From assembly GCA_900313475.1 (NCBI GenBank), contig OMRJ01000076.1, positions 1-6,195 of the forward strand: 6,195 nt of DNA, in the 5' to 3' direction. This document shows positions 5,711 through 6,195 of the stretch, one piece after another (within the stretch, counting starts at the first letter, position 1; each line of letters begins with the position of its first letter). Under the pieces are notes generated by a model. It ran no database searches. It saw only the letters and a program-made list of their open reading frames with translations, and was not told where the DNA came from. The position numbers and the translations under genes were made by a program. The stretch is from an uncultured Eubacteriales bacterium (GTDB lineage Bacteria > Bacillota > Clostridia > Oscillospirales > Acutalibacteraceae).

Positions 5711-6195
5711 TCACAGTCCGAGCAGCTTCTCCGCATTTATGTGCGCTATTTTTTCGCGCTGTCCGTCGGAAAGAGGAAGACGCTCGACAAGCTCGCGGTT
5801 ATACGCGGGATCCTCTATCGGATAATCGGAGCCGAACATAACGCGGTCGGTTCCGTAGGCGTTTATAAGCGTCATTGCCTTTTCGACGCTCATGCTTGAA
5901 AGCGCCGACGAGGTGTCGGTAAAACAGCGTTCCTCATCGCGGAGAAACTCCAGCGCCGTGTCCTGCATCGACCAGCCGCCCATGTGCGCGGCAATAATTA
6001 TAATAGAAGGGAACTCATGCAGCACGCGCCGAATGCGTTCAGGGTGAGAGAAGTTATACCGCGGGTCGCCCGAATGCACCATAAGCGGAATTTTGCCCGC
6101 AATAATATCGTACATCGGGAACAGTCTTTCATCGTCCGCATTAAAGCCCTGCATATCGGGGTGCAGCTTTACGCCTTTGAACCCCTGTCCGACAA
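5711..6195 (-). CDS. Amidohydrolase-2 family metal-dependent hydrolase, C-terminal part (5' end outside window)
   Basis: This is the C-terminal 160 residues of a TIM-barrel metal-dependent hydrolase of the amidohydrolase-related (PF04909-like) family. The frame stays open to the right edge, past the internal Met at 6154: the codons before it give GFKGVKLHPDMQGF, which is a family motif, so that Met is not the start. Further motifs are LMVHSGD (metal-binding His), IIAAHMGGW (second His), FTDTSSA, and VMFGSDYPIEDP with the expected catalytic Asp. The C-terminus NAEKLLGL is typical. The N-terminal HxH metal site lies outside the window. The substrate cannot be told from this part. The gene ends about 490 bases before araM on the same strand, so it is probably a separate unit. 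Its 3' end faces a plus-strand promoter-like sequence. Confidence 0.88.
   Translation of the reverse strand, partial: VGQGFKGVKLHPDMQGFNADDERLFPMYDIIAGKIPLMVHSGDPRYNFSHPERIRRVLHEFPSIIIIAAHMGGWSMQDTALEFLRDEERCFTDTSSALSSMSVEKAMTLINAYGTDRVMFGSDYPIEDPAYNRELVERLPLSDGQREKIAHINAEKLLGL

Overview
The window looks like a chromosomal segment of a Gram-positive, Clostridia-type bacterium (Oscillospiraceae-like is my guess). The basis is the roughly balanced base composition, strong GGAGG-type ribosome binding sites combined with TTG and GTG starts, an AraM-type glycerol-1-phosphate dehydrogenase, and short palindromic intergenic repeats of the TGTAGGG...CCGCG kind that I recall from gut Clostridia. This assignment is an inference; there is no rRNA or marker gene to prove it. 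All five protein genes lie on the minus strand, so transcription runs from right to left.

Layout from right to left. (1) 5711-6195: the C-terminal part of an amidohydrolase-2-type metal-dependent hydrolase, cut by the window edge. (2) 5224-5710: about 490 bases without a gene. This stretch holds three diverged same-direction copies of an AT-rich/GACGGG repeat, two oppositely oriented hairpins sharing TGTAGGG/CCGCG flanks, and a near-consensus sigma-70 promoter pointing rightwards, antisense to the hydrolase. (3) 3928-5223: araM, sn-glycerol-1-phosphate dehydrogenase, GTG start. (4) 2001-3902: a large HflK-like SPFH protein with seven predicted membrane segments, TTG start. (5) 1060-2004: HflC. 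(6) 94-1047: a second, short HflK-like SPFH protein. (7) 1-93: non-coding left edge with a perfect tRNA T-arm-like hairpin and a 12-base palindrome just past the last stop codon.

Genes 3 to 6 are packed with gaps of 25 bp, a 4-bp ATGA overlap and 12 bp, so they probably form one operon. HflK and HflC are membrane-anchored SPFH (Band 7) proteins that in E. coli form a mixed cage around the FtsH protease. Here three such proteins are encoded in the order K-C-K', and the first has gained a polytopic membrane domain with a long charged loop. No FtsH, HtpX or NfeD gene is in view. The link with araM, an enzyme making a lipid-headgroup precursor, suggests a membrane-organisation theme, but the sequence only shows co-transcription. 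The most unusual points are the three-gene SPFH cluster with its polytopic member, and the intergenic repeat mosaic with stems that differ in sequence yet keep pairing.
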